Shown: positions 47,105-56,025, counted from the first letter of the stretch. The stretch: DNA of 64,000 nucleotides from Anabaena minutissima FACHB-250 (GCF_014697125.1 NZ_JACJRG010000010.1:1-64000); one strand, 5' to 3'. Numbers and translations are program-made. Notes: a model not told the origin generated them from the letters alone.

Positions 47105-49151
47105 TTTTAACTCCTTCTAGCTTGATACGTACAGCAGATGTACCAGGTATAAGAAAATCTCCATGATACAGATAAACTTTTTCTAACTGGGGAAGTCTGT
47201 CACTTGTCTTAATTATCCACAAATCGTGCTGTTCAAAACGAGTATCTGGAGTAGACCCTTCAGCATAGACATTCACTAGGTTTTGTTCTTGCGTTTCTTT
47301 CACCAATTTTCTAGCCAATATGGGATGAACAGCATATCTAATAGCTAGTTCTTCTAACCAGCGACCAGTAAGTATCCATTCTGTGTCTTCCTGTGAACGA
47401 ATTAATTTATAAATCTCTACTGCTAAATTAGCAAAATCTAGTGAATTAGGTATGTTATCAGTGGCAACAATTTTTTGATTTTGTATATTCAACCAAGCAC
47501 AGGCTGCCTCACCAAGCTTGATGTAGGTTGGTTTCGCTTTATTTGAAATTGGTAATGTGCTATATTCAACACTTCTGTTTTGATTTACATAGTTACATAT
47601 TGCGTCAAATGATGGTACTTTCTTCAAATAATATAAAATTTTTATAGAATCTTCGTTCAAGATACTTTCCCATAGAAGCTTTAGTAATTCTGTACATATA
47701 ATCTTATTATCATTAAGCTCAACAAATTTTCCACTATGCAGAAAATTCTTATACAAATTATAGCGAGATTGATGTGTTAAACCCAATTTTTCTTGAGCCT
47801 CTTGATTAGTTAGCTCTCCTTTGTCTACTAACATTTTCACTAGTAAGAACATCTGATCTGGACTAAATGCATATGTCTTAGCTATTGCTTCTATATTTTG
47901 CCTAGAAACTTCATCAGTCTGATCTTGGCTTTCTATATCATTTGCGGTTGATAGCGCAATGAAGGTATTATTTGTTGTTGCAGAGGATATTCCAGAGTTA
48001 AAATTTCCCCAAAGAAGATCATCTTTAACGTGAAGCGGTTGCCAGGTATATTCCCCGCTAGGTATGCCCCATAATTCTAATGACTCGTTAGTGTTGTAAT
48101 TTTGTAAGCGCAGACACCCAAAAGATACAGCTAATTCCCAAAGGACGTCTGTCAGTGCTACTGTATATATTTCTTGATTGAAAGGATGAAAAAGAGAGCC
48201 AGTCAGTTTTCTACTATCAAACTTAGGAACAGAACGAGATTCAAAAAATAATACATCCATTCCTTCAGCTAGCGTCATTCTAGCTAGACCTTGATCACTA
48301 GTAAGAAGGGCAAGTGGATGATCCGGTCGAACTAGGGTTTTAAAGCGTCGCGCAGTTTCTAAAATTAGACGATCAGCAAAACTTCTAGTTACATTTTGTA
48401 AACCTAGAGCTTTATCTTCAGAATCGCTACTAGGTGTCACAATACCTCTTAGGGGATCAGCACCTAAATCACCACGTTCTATTTCTGCATCTGAATGTAA
48501 TTCTAGACGAAGTAAAGTTCTTTGCCCTCCTTGACTAAGAAGATGTTGACGAAGTGTTGCAGGGTTATTTTTAGTTCTGTTCTTATTTTCATTACTCCAG
48601 CGAATTTTAGAAAGATAATTATCTACTTGTGTAACTATTTCCATATGAACTATCGCTGGTACTTTAATTCTTACCCAAGGCGTAAGAAAGCGACATAAAA
48701 AATCAATTCCTCCTTGGTGAACTGCTGATGTATCTGTAACAACTGTGATCGGCTTATGTAAAGGTATTTTGGAAATCGTTTCAACATCAAAAATCGGTAG
48801 AAGTAGGAAAGTCCTCCGCAATACATCCTGTAATCCTTCCCTGAAAGCTTTTTGAACACTATCTTTATTCTGTTGATTATCAAGAGCTTTAGTAATATTC
48901 TCATCGAGCTTTTCTGAAGATAGTAGTTGCCATTCAAACCCACCAAATTTAGCAGCACAATACTCATCATATCTAGTCTCATTCTCAGGATATTTTACTC
49001 CAGGTTGTAATGTAATAGTCCCAATATTTACCCATTTGTCACGCCCAAAACAAATATCTTCACCAAGAAATATTTCAAATGGCTCTCCATTCTTACCTAT
49101 TTGGGCGATAAATTTTAGTGCATCTTCTTTACTCAACAATTTTAATACCAT
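47094..49151 (-). CDS. PIN-nuclease-domain protein of the cassette
   Basis: A 685-residue protein I do not recognise as a named family. Residues about 135-305 look like a PIN ribonuclease fold: VVTDTSAVHQGG (Asp140), HMEIV (Glu171), FADRLILE (Asp260) and LLTSDQGLAR (Asp286) are the usual four acidic positions, with a long insert in the middle. Residues 1-125 are an unfamiliar alpha/beta region. A mid-region (about 430-500, MLVDKGELTNQEAQEKLGL) reads as a winged helix, and the last 180 residues are helical, ending in strands (VYLYHGDFLIPGTSAVRIKLEG). It lies 12 bp after the small protein gene and overlaps the ATPase gene. Likely a nucleic-acid-cleaving partner of the ATPase. Confidence 0.78.
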   Translation of the reverse strand: MVLKLLSKEDALKFIAQIGKNGEPFEIFLGEDICFGRDKWVNIGTITLQPGVKYPENETRYDEYCAAKFGGFEWQLLSSEKLDENITKALDNQQNKDSVQKAFREGLQDVLRRTFLLLPIFDVETISKIPLHKPITVVTDTSAVHQGGIDFLCRFLTPWVRIKVPAIVHMEIVTQVDNYLSKIRWSNENKNRTKNNPATLRQHLLSQGGQRTLLRLELHSDAEIERGDLGADPLRGIVTPSSDSEDKALGLQNVTRSFADRLILETARRFKTLVRPDHPLALLTSDQGLARMTLAEGMDVLFFESRSVPKFDSRKLTGSLFHPFNQEIYTVALTDVLWELAVSFGCLRLQNYNTNESLELWGIPSGEYTWQPLHVKDDLLWGNFNSGISSATTNNTFIALSTANDIESQDQTDEVSRQNIEAIAKTYAFSPDQMFLLVKMLVDKGELTNQEAQEKLGLTHQSRYNLYKNFLHSGKFVELNDNKIICTELLKLLWESILNEDSIKILYYLKKVPSFDAICNYVNQNRSVEYSTLPISNKAKPTYIKLGEAACAWLNIQNQKIVATDNIPNSLDFANLAVEIYKLIRSQEDTEWILTGRWLEELAIRYAVHPILARKLVKETQEQNLVNVYAEGSTPDTRFEQHDLWIIKTSDRLPQLEKVYLYHGDFLIPGTSAVRIKLEGVKNAS

Positions 49152-49163
49152 ATGCTTATTATT

Positions 49164-49616
49164 TTAATGAAGGGACACATTGACATCTGGAACATTAACA
49201 AAAGTATCACACACCCACTGAATATGCTGGCGTAAGGCCAGAAGTTGATGTTGACGAAGGTTTACACTATCAGCATTAGATAAGCGTCCAAACTCTTCTG
49301 AGTCACTCCAAGATGATTCGTCGTTAGATAATATCTCGTCTATTACTTGGATAACTTGCTTAAACTGCTCAATTCCACGTTTTTCTGGTTTTGTTTCTAG
49401 TGTAAATTTTTCAATTAATTCTTCTCTTAGTCGCTGAGTTTGATCACTGCTAGTCACTGAGCCAAAGGGATCTCCAAACGGTTCCCAAGAATAAATAGGA
49501 TCTTGATAAAATGTCGGTTCAACTAAAGTATTTGTGTTGGTATCAAAGTATTTTTTTTCCCAACGACAAGGTTTCCAAACAACAAGCTTTAATGGACTTG
49601 AACTATTGCTGATCAT
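49164..49616 (-). CDS. Small acidic protein, first gene of the cassette
   Basis: 150 residues from the ATG at 49614-49616; a TTG upstream would add seven. A Trp/Lys-rich N-terminus (KLVVWKPCRWEKKYF) and a PIYSWEPFGDPFGSV stretch precede two helices (RLREELIEKFTLETKPEKRGIEQFKQVIQVIDEIL and SVNLRQHQLLALRQHIQWVCDTFV). No catalytic motif or membrane segment is visible. I do not recognise it. Its position, 12 bp before the PIN gene, implies a subunit, regulator or immunity factor. Confidence 0.72.
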   Translation of the reverse strand: MISNSSSPLKLVVWKPCRWEKKYFDTNTNTLVEPTFYQDPIYSWEPFGDPFGSVTSSDQTQRLREELIEKFTLETKPEKRGIEQFKQVIQVIDEILSNDESSWSDSEEFGRLSNADSVNLRQHQLLALRQHIQWVCDTFVNVPDVNVSLH

Positions 49617-49865
49617 AATGCTTAATTTCACTACCAATTATTAATATTAGCTTTAAAACTAATTACCAACTTACTTTTTATGTATAATTTCGTCAGTGGT
49701 TGAGTCTTTCTTTTTGCAGAAAATTGACTAATTATGTTGATTATTTTACTGATATTTAATAAGTTGCCTAGACTTTGTCCAAAATGATATGCGATCGCAC
49801 CCTCACCTCTTCACCCAATCTCAATCGTGCTACCATTAACAATAAATTCTTGTGAGAAGTCAAGG

Positions 49866-49994
49866 ATGGCTATTGTAAACATACCCGATGATTTATACAA
49901 ACAACTTCAGGAGTTAGCAAACGCTGAAAATTGCTCAGTTGAGGCTATAGTAATTAAGATTTTGCAGAACGTATTGCAGGCAAAAGCACAATAA
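49866..49994 (+). CDS. 42-residue ribbon-helix-helix antitoxin-like protein
   Basis: MAIVNIPDDLYKQLQELANA followed by a second helix (SVEAIVIKILQNVLQAKAQ) is the strand-helix-helix pattern of FitA/VapB/CopG-type DNA-binding antitoxins. AAGG lies just upstream of the ATG. The usual toxin gene does not follow: the next frame ends after five codons (MKEYK). It is either an orphan antitoxin, the remains of a pair, or a solo regulator. Confidence 0.62.
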   Translation: MAIVNIPDDLYKQLQELANAENCSVEAIVIKILQNVLQAKAQ

Positions 49995-50120
49995 ATGAAA
50001 GAATATAAGTAAAAAATTTTACCATCAATATAAAAAAGCGATCGCCTATCTTCATCCTTGCATAAGAAAAGGGACGATGCTCCGCCCCGCCTTCGGCGAT
50101 CGCAATAAATTCAAAAAAGC

Positions 50121-51023
50121 TTATTCAGCCGGTTTATTAGTAGCTCGATGAGCGCGGGCTTCTGCTGAGTTCATCACTTCTTCTAGATTTTCTACCACTT
50201 CACCAGGGAAGTTTTCTAACACTCTAGTAGAGATAGCAATGCGACCTTTCCCTTCATCTAAGTCAATAACTACAGCTTTAATTTGTTGACCAACTTGGAA
50301 GACTTTTTCTAGGGATTCAATAAACCTTTGACTGACTTGCTTGATGTGCAGTAAAGCACCCATACCTTCAACATCAACAAACACACCAAAAGGTTTAATT
50401 CCTGTCACCTTACCTTCTACTAACTGACCGATTTCTAATAAGTTGAAGTTACTAGAACGGGTTGCTAAACGCTGAGAAAGAATTAATTTCTTGTTGTTCC
50501 GGTCTACTTCCAAAAAGCCAACAGTAAGATTTTGACCTTTGAGTGCTTCTAAATTATCACGTTCTGCCAAGTGCGATCGCGGAATAAATCCTCGCAATGA
50601 TTGTAAATCGACGGTGACACCACCTTTATTCACACCTGTCACCCGTACTTGCACTGTCTGGGAACTTTCTTGCATCTGCACCAATTTTTCCCAGATGTGC
50701 TGAATTTCTAACTGTTTGCGAGACAAAGTTACTTGACCTTCTGCATCCTGTTCGCGGATAATCAAGAACTCTAATTCTTCCTGTAACGGTAAGACCTCCG
50801 ATAAATCGGTAACACTTCTCAAAGAAGCCTCATCACGGGGAATATAAGCTGACGATTTGCCGCCAATATCAACATAAGCCCCATCAGGATCAAGCTGAAA
50901 AACTTTACCGTAAACAACCTGTCCCTTTTGAAACTGGTAGTCGTGTTTTTCTAACGCCTTAGCAAAATCATCCATCGTAAAAGGCGAGTTGGCTTTTTGA
51001 GAAAGTTGCGATTCGGAATTCAT
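50121..51023 (-). CDS. S1-domain RNA-binding protein (ribosomal protein S1-like)
   Basis: 300 residues from the ATG at 51021-51023 (MNSESQLSQKANSPFTMDDFAKAL); a longer frame to 51128 has no support. Three S1 OB-fold repeats are readable: GQVVYGKVFQLDPDGAYVDIGGKSSAYIP, VRVTGVNKGGVTVDLQSLRGFIPRSHL, and GQLVEGKVTGIKPFGVFVDVEGMGALLHI. Cyanobacteria carry short three-domain S1 proteins and a paralogue; this is one of them. It should bind mRNA at the 30S subunit or act as an RNA-binding protein. A repeat of the GCGATCGC type lies just after its stop. Confidence 0.87.
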   Translation of the reverse strand: MNSESQLSQKANSPFTMDDFAKALEKHDYQFQKGQVVYGKVFQLDPDGAYVDIGGKSSAYIPRDEASLRSVTDLSEVLPLQEELEFLIIREQDAEGQVTLSRKQLEIQHIWEKLVQMQESSQTVQVRVTGVNKGGVTVDLQSLRGFIPRSHLAERDNLEALKGQNLTVGFLEVDRNNKKLILSQRLATRSSNFNLLEIGQLVEGKVTGIKPFGVFVDVEGMGALLHIKQVSQRFIESLEKVFQVGQQIKAVVIDLDEGKGRIAISTRVLENFPGEVVENLEEVMNSAEARAHRATNKPAE

Positions 51024-51226
51024 GACAATTGACAATAAATTGTTGTTATTTGATTGGATACCGACGGAGTTTGTAATTTGTAATTCAGCAAGGCTGTTGA
51101 AAATTTTTGATTCACTATGAGAAATCACAAATTATGAATTTTGACTGAATCTTTAACACTATCTGAACTAACAGCAGTGTTAAGTTTACAAATCTATAAC
51201 CGTGGTATGGGCAAGTAGATCAGTTT

Positions 51227-51976
51227 CTATTTTGCCAAAATAGTAGCAAATAGTTGCTGTACTTGCTCCCAAGCATCAGCTGCTGCTTGAGGATGATAGC
51301 TAGCACGACGGTTACAGAAAAATCCGTGGTCAGCTCCATCGTAGCCGAACACACGATGGGAAATGTTGTATTTTTCTAACTCTGCTGCAATCTGGTTGAC
51401 GTGTTCTGGGGGAATACTAGCATCTTTCTTGCCAAAAAATGTATAGATTGTGCCTTTAATCTCTGGGGTGCGGGTAATGGTTGGTGTGCCGCCTCCGGGT
51501 ATACGAGTGGGTATTCCAGCACCATAGAAGGCAGCTGTTGCAGTAATATCAGGTAGAGTTGCAGCAAGATAGGCTACATGACCGCCAAAACAAAAACCAA
51601 TACAACCAAAGCCATCTTTCTTCACGTTGGGTAAGGTTTTGAGGTAGTTGATGGCGGCTTGAATATCACTTAATAATTCTGATGCTATAGTTTGCTCCCA
51701 AGCGTATTTTCTCCCAACTTCAACATCTGCTGGGGTATAACCTGTTTCAAAACCAGGCGCAATCCGTTCAAATAGTGCGGGTGCGATCGCTACATATCCT
51801 AACTCGGCAATGCGTGCTGTCACCTCCCGAATATGCTCATTTACACCAAAAATCTCTTGTAAAACCACAACTCCTGGGTAAGAACCCGGTGCTTGGGGTT
51901 GTGCTAAGTATGCAGAGATTTGTAAATTATTGTGCGGAATCTGCACAAATTTAGTATCTAATGCTTGCTCAGTCAT
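51227..51976 (-). CDS. Dienelactone hydrolase family protein
   Basis: A 249-residue alpha/beta hydrolase. The nucleophile Cys is in GFGCIGFCFGGHVAYLAA (GxCxGG), with VVLQEIFGVNEHIREV near residue 40 for the oxyanion region and the acid and His in FGKKDASIPPEHVNQI and YDGADHGFFCNRR. No signal peptide. Family members open dienelactones or act as broad esterases; the natural substrate here is not readable. Single gene divergent from the GntR regulator. Confidence 0.9.
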   Translation of the reverse strand: MTEQALDTKFVQIPHNNLQISAYLAQPQAPGSYPGVVVLQEIFGVNEHIREVTARIAELGYVAIAPALFERIAPGFETGYTPADVEVGRKYAWEQTIASELLSDIQAAINYLKTLPNVKKDGFGCIGFCFGGHVAYLAATLPDITATAAFYGAGIPTRIPGGGTPTITRTPEIKGTIYTFFGKKDASIPPEHVNQIAAELEKYNISHRVFGYDGADHGFFCNRRASYHPQAAADAWEQVQQLFATILAK

Positions 51977-52164
51977 AATAATTTTTACCCATGCAACCTG
52001 ATAAAGCTTTGTGATTATTTGATATAACTATGCCAGTATGTTTAGTCCATTACCAATTAAATCTCAACTACCAAGAGTCAATATAATTCGTAATTCGTAA
52101 CGATGCTCCCCCCGCTACGCTAACGTAATTGATCTAGTGATACTAGTATTCAGGAGTTTGGGTG

Positions 52165-53148
52165 ATGATTCAATTCCGTATTCAGCCAGATAGTGAAATT
52201 CCCGCATCAACCCAGCTATTTAATCAAATGCGGTTTGCGATCGCCTCTCGGCAATATTCGCCAGGATATAAGTTACCCAGCACCAGGGCTTTAGCCATGC
52301 AAACTGGGCTACACCGCAACACCATTAGTAAAGTTTACCGTCAGCTAGAAGAAGATGGTTTTGTAGAAAGTCTGGCTGGTTCAGGAATTTATGTCCGCGC
52401 CCAAGGTCATGAAGGCGGAAGTCGGCTACAATCACCCATTTTGCAAAAACATCCTGAAGCCTCAAAGGTTTTGCAGCAAGCCCTGGATGAACTAATTGGC
52501 CAAGGATGTTCACTCAATCAAGCACGAGAGATATTCTTAGCAGAAATTGACTGGCGTTTACGTTGTGGTGCGCGGGTAATAGTTGCAGCCCCTTCTAAAG
52601 ATTTGGGTGTTGGTGATTTAATGGTCTATGAATTAGAAGACACACTGCAAATCCCAGTACAACTAGTAGCAATAGAAGAGTTAGCGGCAATACTAGATAA
52701 AACTACTTCAGCTACAGTAGTTACCAGTCGCTATTTTATCAACGATGTGGAAGCGATCGCAGCACCTAAATCTGTGCGGGTGATTCCTCTCGATATCTAC
52801 GACTACAGTAAAGAACTCAACCTTTTAAAAACCCTACCTAAAGATAACTGTGTAGGTATAGTTAGCCTCAGTTCTGGAATTGGTCATCAAGCGGAGGTAA
52901 TCTTACACGGTTTACGAGGTGATGACCTACTAATCATGACTACTCAACCACAGGATAGTTATAAATTGCAAGCTATTGTCAAACGCGCCGAGGTAATTAT
53001 TTGCGATCAGGCCTGTTTCAGCATCGTGCAAACAGCAGTCCAAGCAGCTTCTGAGGACATCATTCGTCCACCCAAGCTGATTAGAGTAGAAAGTTACATT
53101 GGTACAAATTCGATTAACTTGCTCAAACGTGAATTGGGATTGGGGTAA
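52165..53148 (+). CDS. plmA: GntR-family regulator, PlmA-like
   Basis: 327 residues from the ATG at 52165 (a GTG three bases upstream is an alternative; CAGGAG lies ahead of both). The N-terminus is a GntR winged helix (about 10-75): QLFNQMRFAIASRQYSPGYKLPSTRALAMQTGLHRNTISKVYRQLEEDGFVES. The remaining 240 residues are an alpha/beta effector domain (VIVAAPSKDLGVGDLMVYELED, CVGIVSLSSGIGHQAEVIL), not an aminotransferase. This architecture and length match PlmA, the cyanobacterial regulator that interacts with PipX-PII. Four or more Cys residues in the effector part could be redox-active. Symbol from recollection of the family. Confidence 0.75.
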   Translation: MIQFRIQPDSEIPASTQLFNQMRFAIASRQYSPGYKLPSTRALAMQTGLHRNTISKVYRQLEEDGFVESLAGSGIYVRAQGHEGGSRLQSPILQKHPEASKVLQQALDELIGQGCSLNQAREIFLAEIDWRLRCGARVIVAAPSKDLGVGDLMVYELEDTLQIPVQLVAIEELAAILDKTTSATVVTSRYFINDVEAIAAPKSVRVIPLDIYDYSKELNLLKTLPKDNCVGIVSLSSGIGHQAEVILHGLRGDDLLIMTTQPQDSYKLQAIVKRAEVIICDQACFSIVQTAVQAASEDIIRPPKLIRVESYIGTNSINLLKRELGLG

Positions 53149-53189
53149 ATACGGTTAACGCCATTGTTGTTGAAAGCGTTCTTCGAGTT

Positions 53190-53357
53190 GGTAATGTCAG
53201 GCGATACATTGGTAATGTCAGGCGATACATTGGCAATGTCAGGCGATACATTGGCAACGTCAGGCGATACATTGGCAACGTCAGGCGATACATTGGCAAC
53301 GTCAGGCGATACGTTAGCAATGTCAGGCGATACATTGGCAATGTCAGGCGATACATT
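53190..53357. repeat. 21-bp minisatellite, eight copies
   Basis: Eight head-to-tail units of GGCAATGTCAGGCGATACAT plus T, with GGTAATG, GGCAACG and TAGCAATG variants. Because 21 is a multiple of three and no unit has a stop, both strands stay open: heptapeptide LAMSGDT/LATSGDT on plus, MYRLTLP on minus. Confidence 0.93.
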
Positions 53358-53396
53358 AACTCAGATTTCTCATCAATTCTTGCAACCTCAGTTTTT

Positions 53397-53508
53397 GTAA
53401 GTTGGGTTAAGCGACAGCGCAACCCAACAAAAGTCCGTAAATGTTGGGTTTCCTAATGTCAACCCAACCTACCTGATTTAATGTTTTTAGCTTAACCGAC
53501 AAGTGTTG
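53397..53508 (-). repeat. 112-bp repeat, copy 2 (inverted)
   Basis: The reverse complement of 24866-24977 with about four differences over 112 bp. It adjoins the minisatellite and lies between the convergent PlmA-like and aminotransferase genes. Confidence 0.85.
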
Positions 53509-53573
53509 CCACTCGCCCCTGCACCCCGACCTCCCCTGCTTACCTCAATTCATCCCACTGTTCGCACTCATTC

Positions 53574-54725
53574 CTACTGCTTGGGTAGAACTTTCTGCAA
53601 TGCTTCTATGAGTCGGTCGACACTTTCGGGACGACTGTTGAAACCCATTAGTCCCACACGCCAGACTTGACCGGCTAATTCACCTAAGCCGCCGCCAACT
53701 TCAATATTATGTTCATTGAGTAATTGCCGTGCAATTGCTTTACCATCCACGCCAGCCGGAATACGCACGGTGGTAAGGGTGGGTAAGCGATACTCTCTTT
53801 CTACGTGCAGACTTAATCCTATATCTTCTAAACGTTGCCACAAATATTCTACGTTCTTTTGGTGGCGTTGCCAGCAGTTTGCTAGTCCTTCTTCGGCAAT
53901 TAAACGCAATGCTTCCCGCAGTCCATAATATAAGTTAACTGGGGCTGTATGATGATAAACGCGTTCACTCCCCCAATATTTACCCAGCAAATTCATATCC
54001 AAATACCAATTTGCAACCTTAGTACGGCGTTTTTGCAATTTCTCCATTGCGCGGGAACTCATGGTAAAAGGAGACGCGCCAGGGGAACAACCTAAGCCTT
54101 TTTGACTGCAACTATAGGCTAAATCTACTCCCCAAGCATCTAAAAATATGGGGACACCGCCTAAACTTGTGACTGTATCTATTAATAGCAGTGTGCCAAA
54201 TTCCTGACACAATTCACTTACTCCCTCTAATGGTTGACGTGCGCCGGTGGAAGTTTCCGCATGAACTAAAGCCAAAATTGCTGGACGATGGGTTTCTAAG
54301 GCGGTGCGGAGTTCTTCTAGTGAGAAGACTTGTCCCCAAGGCTTGGTGATGCTGCGGACATCTGCGCCATATCTTCCAGCCATATCTACCAGACGATTAC
54401 CAAAATAACCAGCTACACCAATTAACACGACATCACCGGGTTCTACAGCATTGGCAATAGTGGCTTCCATTGCAGCTGAACCTGTACCACTAACAGCAAT
54501 GGTGAGGGGGTTTTCAGTTTGCCAAACGTAGCGTAGCAGAGACTGAATTTCATCCATCAAAGCTAAGAAAGCTGGGTCAAGATGCCCTACTGGAGAGGTA
54601 CTCATCGCTTGCAGAACTGTGGGATGGGCATTAGAAGGGCCAGGCCCCAGTAGCAGACGGGTGGGAATTTCTAGAGGTTGGAGTTGTAAGCGTTGATTGT
54701 CATTAATAGCAATTGTCTGGGTCAT
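53574..54725 (-). CDS. Class V aminotransferase (alanine/serine--glyoxylate type)
   Basis: 383 residues from the ATG at 54723-54725, which follows GAGG at eight bases; an upstream start adds 15 residues. A PLP fold-type I enzyme: LLGPGPSNAHPTVLQAM, SGTGSAAMEATIANAVEPGD, VHAETSTGARQPLEG, LIDTVTSLGGVPIFLDAWGVDLAYSCSQKGLGCSPG with the Schiff-base Lys in SQKGLG, and the C-terminal VGGGLGELAGQVWRVGLMG. It likely transaminates glyoxylate in photorespiration. Relatives were once labelled as a soluble hydrogenase subunit in cyanobacteria; the fold argues against that. Confidence 0.9.
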   Translation of the reverse strand: MTQTIAINDNQRLQLQPLEIPTRLLLGPGPSNAHPTVLQAMSTSPVGHLDPAFLALMDEIQSLLRYVWQTENPLTIAVSGTGSAAMEATIANAVEPGDVVLIGVAGYFGNRLVDMAGRYGADVRSITKPWGQVFSLEELRTALETHRPAILALVHAETSTGARQPLEGVSELCQEFGTLLLIDTVTSLGGVPIFLDAWGVDLAYSCSQKGLGCSPGASPFTMSSRAMEKLQKRRTKVANWYLDMNLLGKYWGSERVYHHTAPVNLYYGLREALRLIAEEGLANCWQRHQKNVEYLWQRLEDIGLSLHVEREYRLPTLTTVRIPAGVDGKAIARQLLNEHNIEVGGGLGELAGQVWRVGLMGFNSRPESVDRLIEALQKVLPKQ

Positions 54726-54915
54726 GATTTTCGCCTCAGTGGTACTTACCGGATCATAAAGCGATCGCATGACCGATTTTTGACTCTGCCTTGAGATTAT
54801 CTTTTTCTATTACCAAAGGCGTACTTTACCCAGTCAATCTCTAAAACCTCTCGTTGGCAGGAAGCAGCAACCAGAACAAAGTTTTACATTTTGCCCAGCA
54901 GTATTTATTCAAGTA

Positions 54916-55434
54916 ATGAGTAAACAACGTTCTAGCTTAAAACCCCTACAGGGGGCCAATCGGTCGATTAGACGCAGACTCAATATTCAAGGCGAACTTG
55001 CTCTAGTTGCAGCACCAACTTTGATAGTGTTGATTGTGATGTTTTTGGTAGAAACTCTTAGCCAGCAGCGATTGCTATTTGCTTCTCTAGCTTCCAGTGC
55101 ATTTCTGATTTATTTAGATCCTCTTCATGGTACAAATACTGTACGTACCCTAGTTTTTGCCCAAATGATGGCAGCAACTATCGGGTTTATCACCTATTTT
55201 GTCCTAGGTGGGGGCTATCTTTCTGGGGGACTAGCGATGGTAATTGCGATCGCATTAATGATTATGTTAGATGCAATGCACCCCCCAGCCGTTTCTACTT
55301 CCCTCAGCTTTGCTTTAAAAGCTGGTAATGTCGATAATTTACTTTTATTTGCCCTAGCAGTTGGGATTACAGTAACTTTGGTAGGATTAGAGCGTTATTG
55401 TTTATGGATAGTAGCACGTTACAGCCACCACTGA
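54916..55434 (+). CDS. HPP family integral membrane protein
   Basis: 172 residues with a basic N-terminus and four hydrophobic helices (about 32-48, 53-70, 85-125, 140-160). The family-defining region is LLFASLASSAFLIYLDPLHGTNTVRTLVFAQM and DAMHPPAVSTSLSFAL, where the HPP motif is intact. HPP proteins have been linked to nitrite transport in plastids and cyanobacteria; that role here is inference. Its end runs into an AAAGTCA repeat. The DUF1499 gene follows on the same strand. Confidence 0.87.
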   Translation: MSKQRSSLKPLQGANRSIRRRLNIQGELALVAAPTLIVLIVMFLVETLSQQRLLFASLASSAFLIYLDPLHGTNTVRTLVFAQMMAATIGFITYFVLGGGYLSGGLAMVIAIALMIMLDAMHPPAVSTSLSFALKAGNVDNLLLFALAVGITVTLVGLERYCLWIVARYSHH

Positions 55435-55515
55435 AGAAGTCAAAAGTCAAAAGTCAAAAGTCAAAAGATTATTATTTAACTTCCCAATCCCCAGTCCCCA
55501 ATACCCAATACCCAA
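55434..55515. repeat. AAAGTCA and CCCCAGT tandem repeats
   Basis: Four AAAGTCA units (about 55437-55466), then CCCAATCCCCAGTCCCC and ATACCCAATACCC units (about 55484-55515) fill the space between the HPP and DUF1499 genes and reach within three bases of the latter's ATG. Confidence 0.85.
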
Positions 55516-55517
55516 TT

Positions 55518-55904
55518 ATGCTTGCAGGTAAAAGACCAAATAATTTAGGTGTACGCGAAGGTAAGTTAGCCGCTTGTCCTAGTTCGCCTAATTGTGTTTC
55601 TAGTCAAAGTTCAGATGCAGTTCACCAAATTGCACCCTTGAATTTTACTTCCACACCAGAAGTTGCGATCGCTAATCTCAAAACAATCATTCAGTCCTTA
55701 CCACGTACCAAAATTATTACTGAAACACAAGATTATTTATATGCAGAATTTCAGAGTGCTTTGCTGGGATTTGTAGATGATGTAGAGTTTTATGCTGATC
55801 GCAATGCTAATGTAATTCATGTGCGATCGGCTTCCCGTTTAGGTCAGAGTGATTTGGGCGTTAATCGTCAACGCATTGAGACAATTAGAGCCAAGTTGAA
55901 TTAA
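55518..55904 (+). CDS. DUF1499 family protein
   Basis: 128 residues from the ATG at 55518 (MLAGKRPNNLGVREGKLAACPSSPNCVSSQ). The DUF1499 core is complete: CPSSPNCVSSQ, IIQSLPRTKIITETQDYLYAEFQSALLGFVDDVEFYAD and VIHVRSASRLGQSDLGVNRQRIETIRAKL. An upstream frame exists only because tandem repeats extend it, so the later ATG is used. Function is unknown; members are widespread in cyanobacteria and plants. No signal peptide. Confidence 0.85.
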   Translation: MLAGKRPNNLGVREGKLAACPSSPNCVSSQSSDAVHQIAPLNFTSTPEVAIANLKTIIQSLPRTKIITETQDYLYAEFQSALLGFVDDVEFYADRNANVIHVRSASRLGQSDLGVNRQRIETIRAKLN

Positions 55905-55906
55905 AA

Positions 55907-56010
55907 GGGAGACAAGGGAGACAAGGGAGACAAACAAAAAACTTCTTTTTATCTTCCCCAGTCCCCAATCCCCAGGAGTTAATTAATTTTGACTTTTGAC
56001 TTTTGACTTG
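55907..56010. repeat. Mixed tandem repeats after the DUF1499 gene
   Basis: Three GGGAGACAA units (55907-55933), CCCCAGT/CCCCAAT units (about 55956-55975) and TTTGACT units (about 55988-56010) fill the gap between the DUF1499 gene and the convergent glycosyltransferase. Confidence 0.8.
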
Positions 56011-56025
56011 ATTTGTCCCCAATCC

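Larger units (their letters stand above)
53149..53573. other. Spacer made of repeats
   Basis: Nearly all of this gap is repeat DNA: a 21-bp minisatellite (53190-53357) followed by the second copy of a 112-bp fold-back repeat (53397-53508). Frames open on both strands through it reflect the 21-bp period and are not called. Confidence 0.6.

Noticed and set aside
45719..49865. Integrative island using the tRNA-Ser 3' end as attachment site
   Set aside because: No copy of the tRNA 3' end was found on the far side of the cassette and no integrase gene is nearby.
53190..53357. Possible CRISPR array
   Set aside because: Units are directly contiguous with no unique spacers, and no cas genes are present.
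53164..53400. A 78-codon frame made of LAMSGDT-type heptapeptides, and its opposite-strand counterpart of MYRLTLP repeats
   Set aside because: Openness follows from the 21-bp period; the plus frame starts at TTG without a ribosome site and ends in a mobile repeat.
55398..55517. N-terminal extension of the DUF1499 protein
   Set aside because: The extension is encoded by tandem repeats and overlaps the HPP gene; the ATG at 55518 begins the conserved part.
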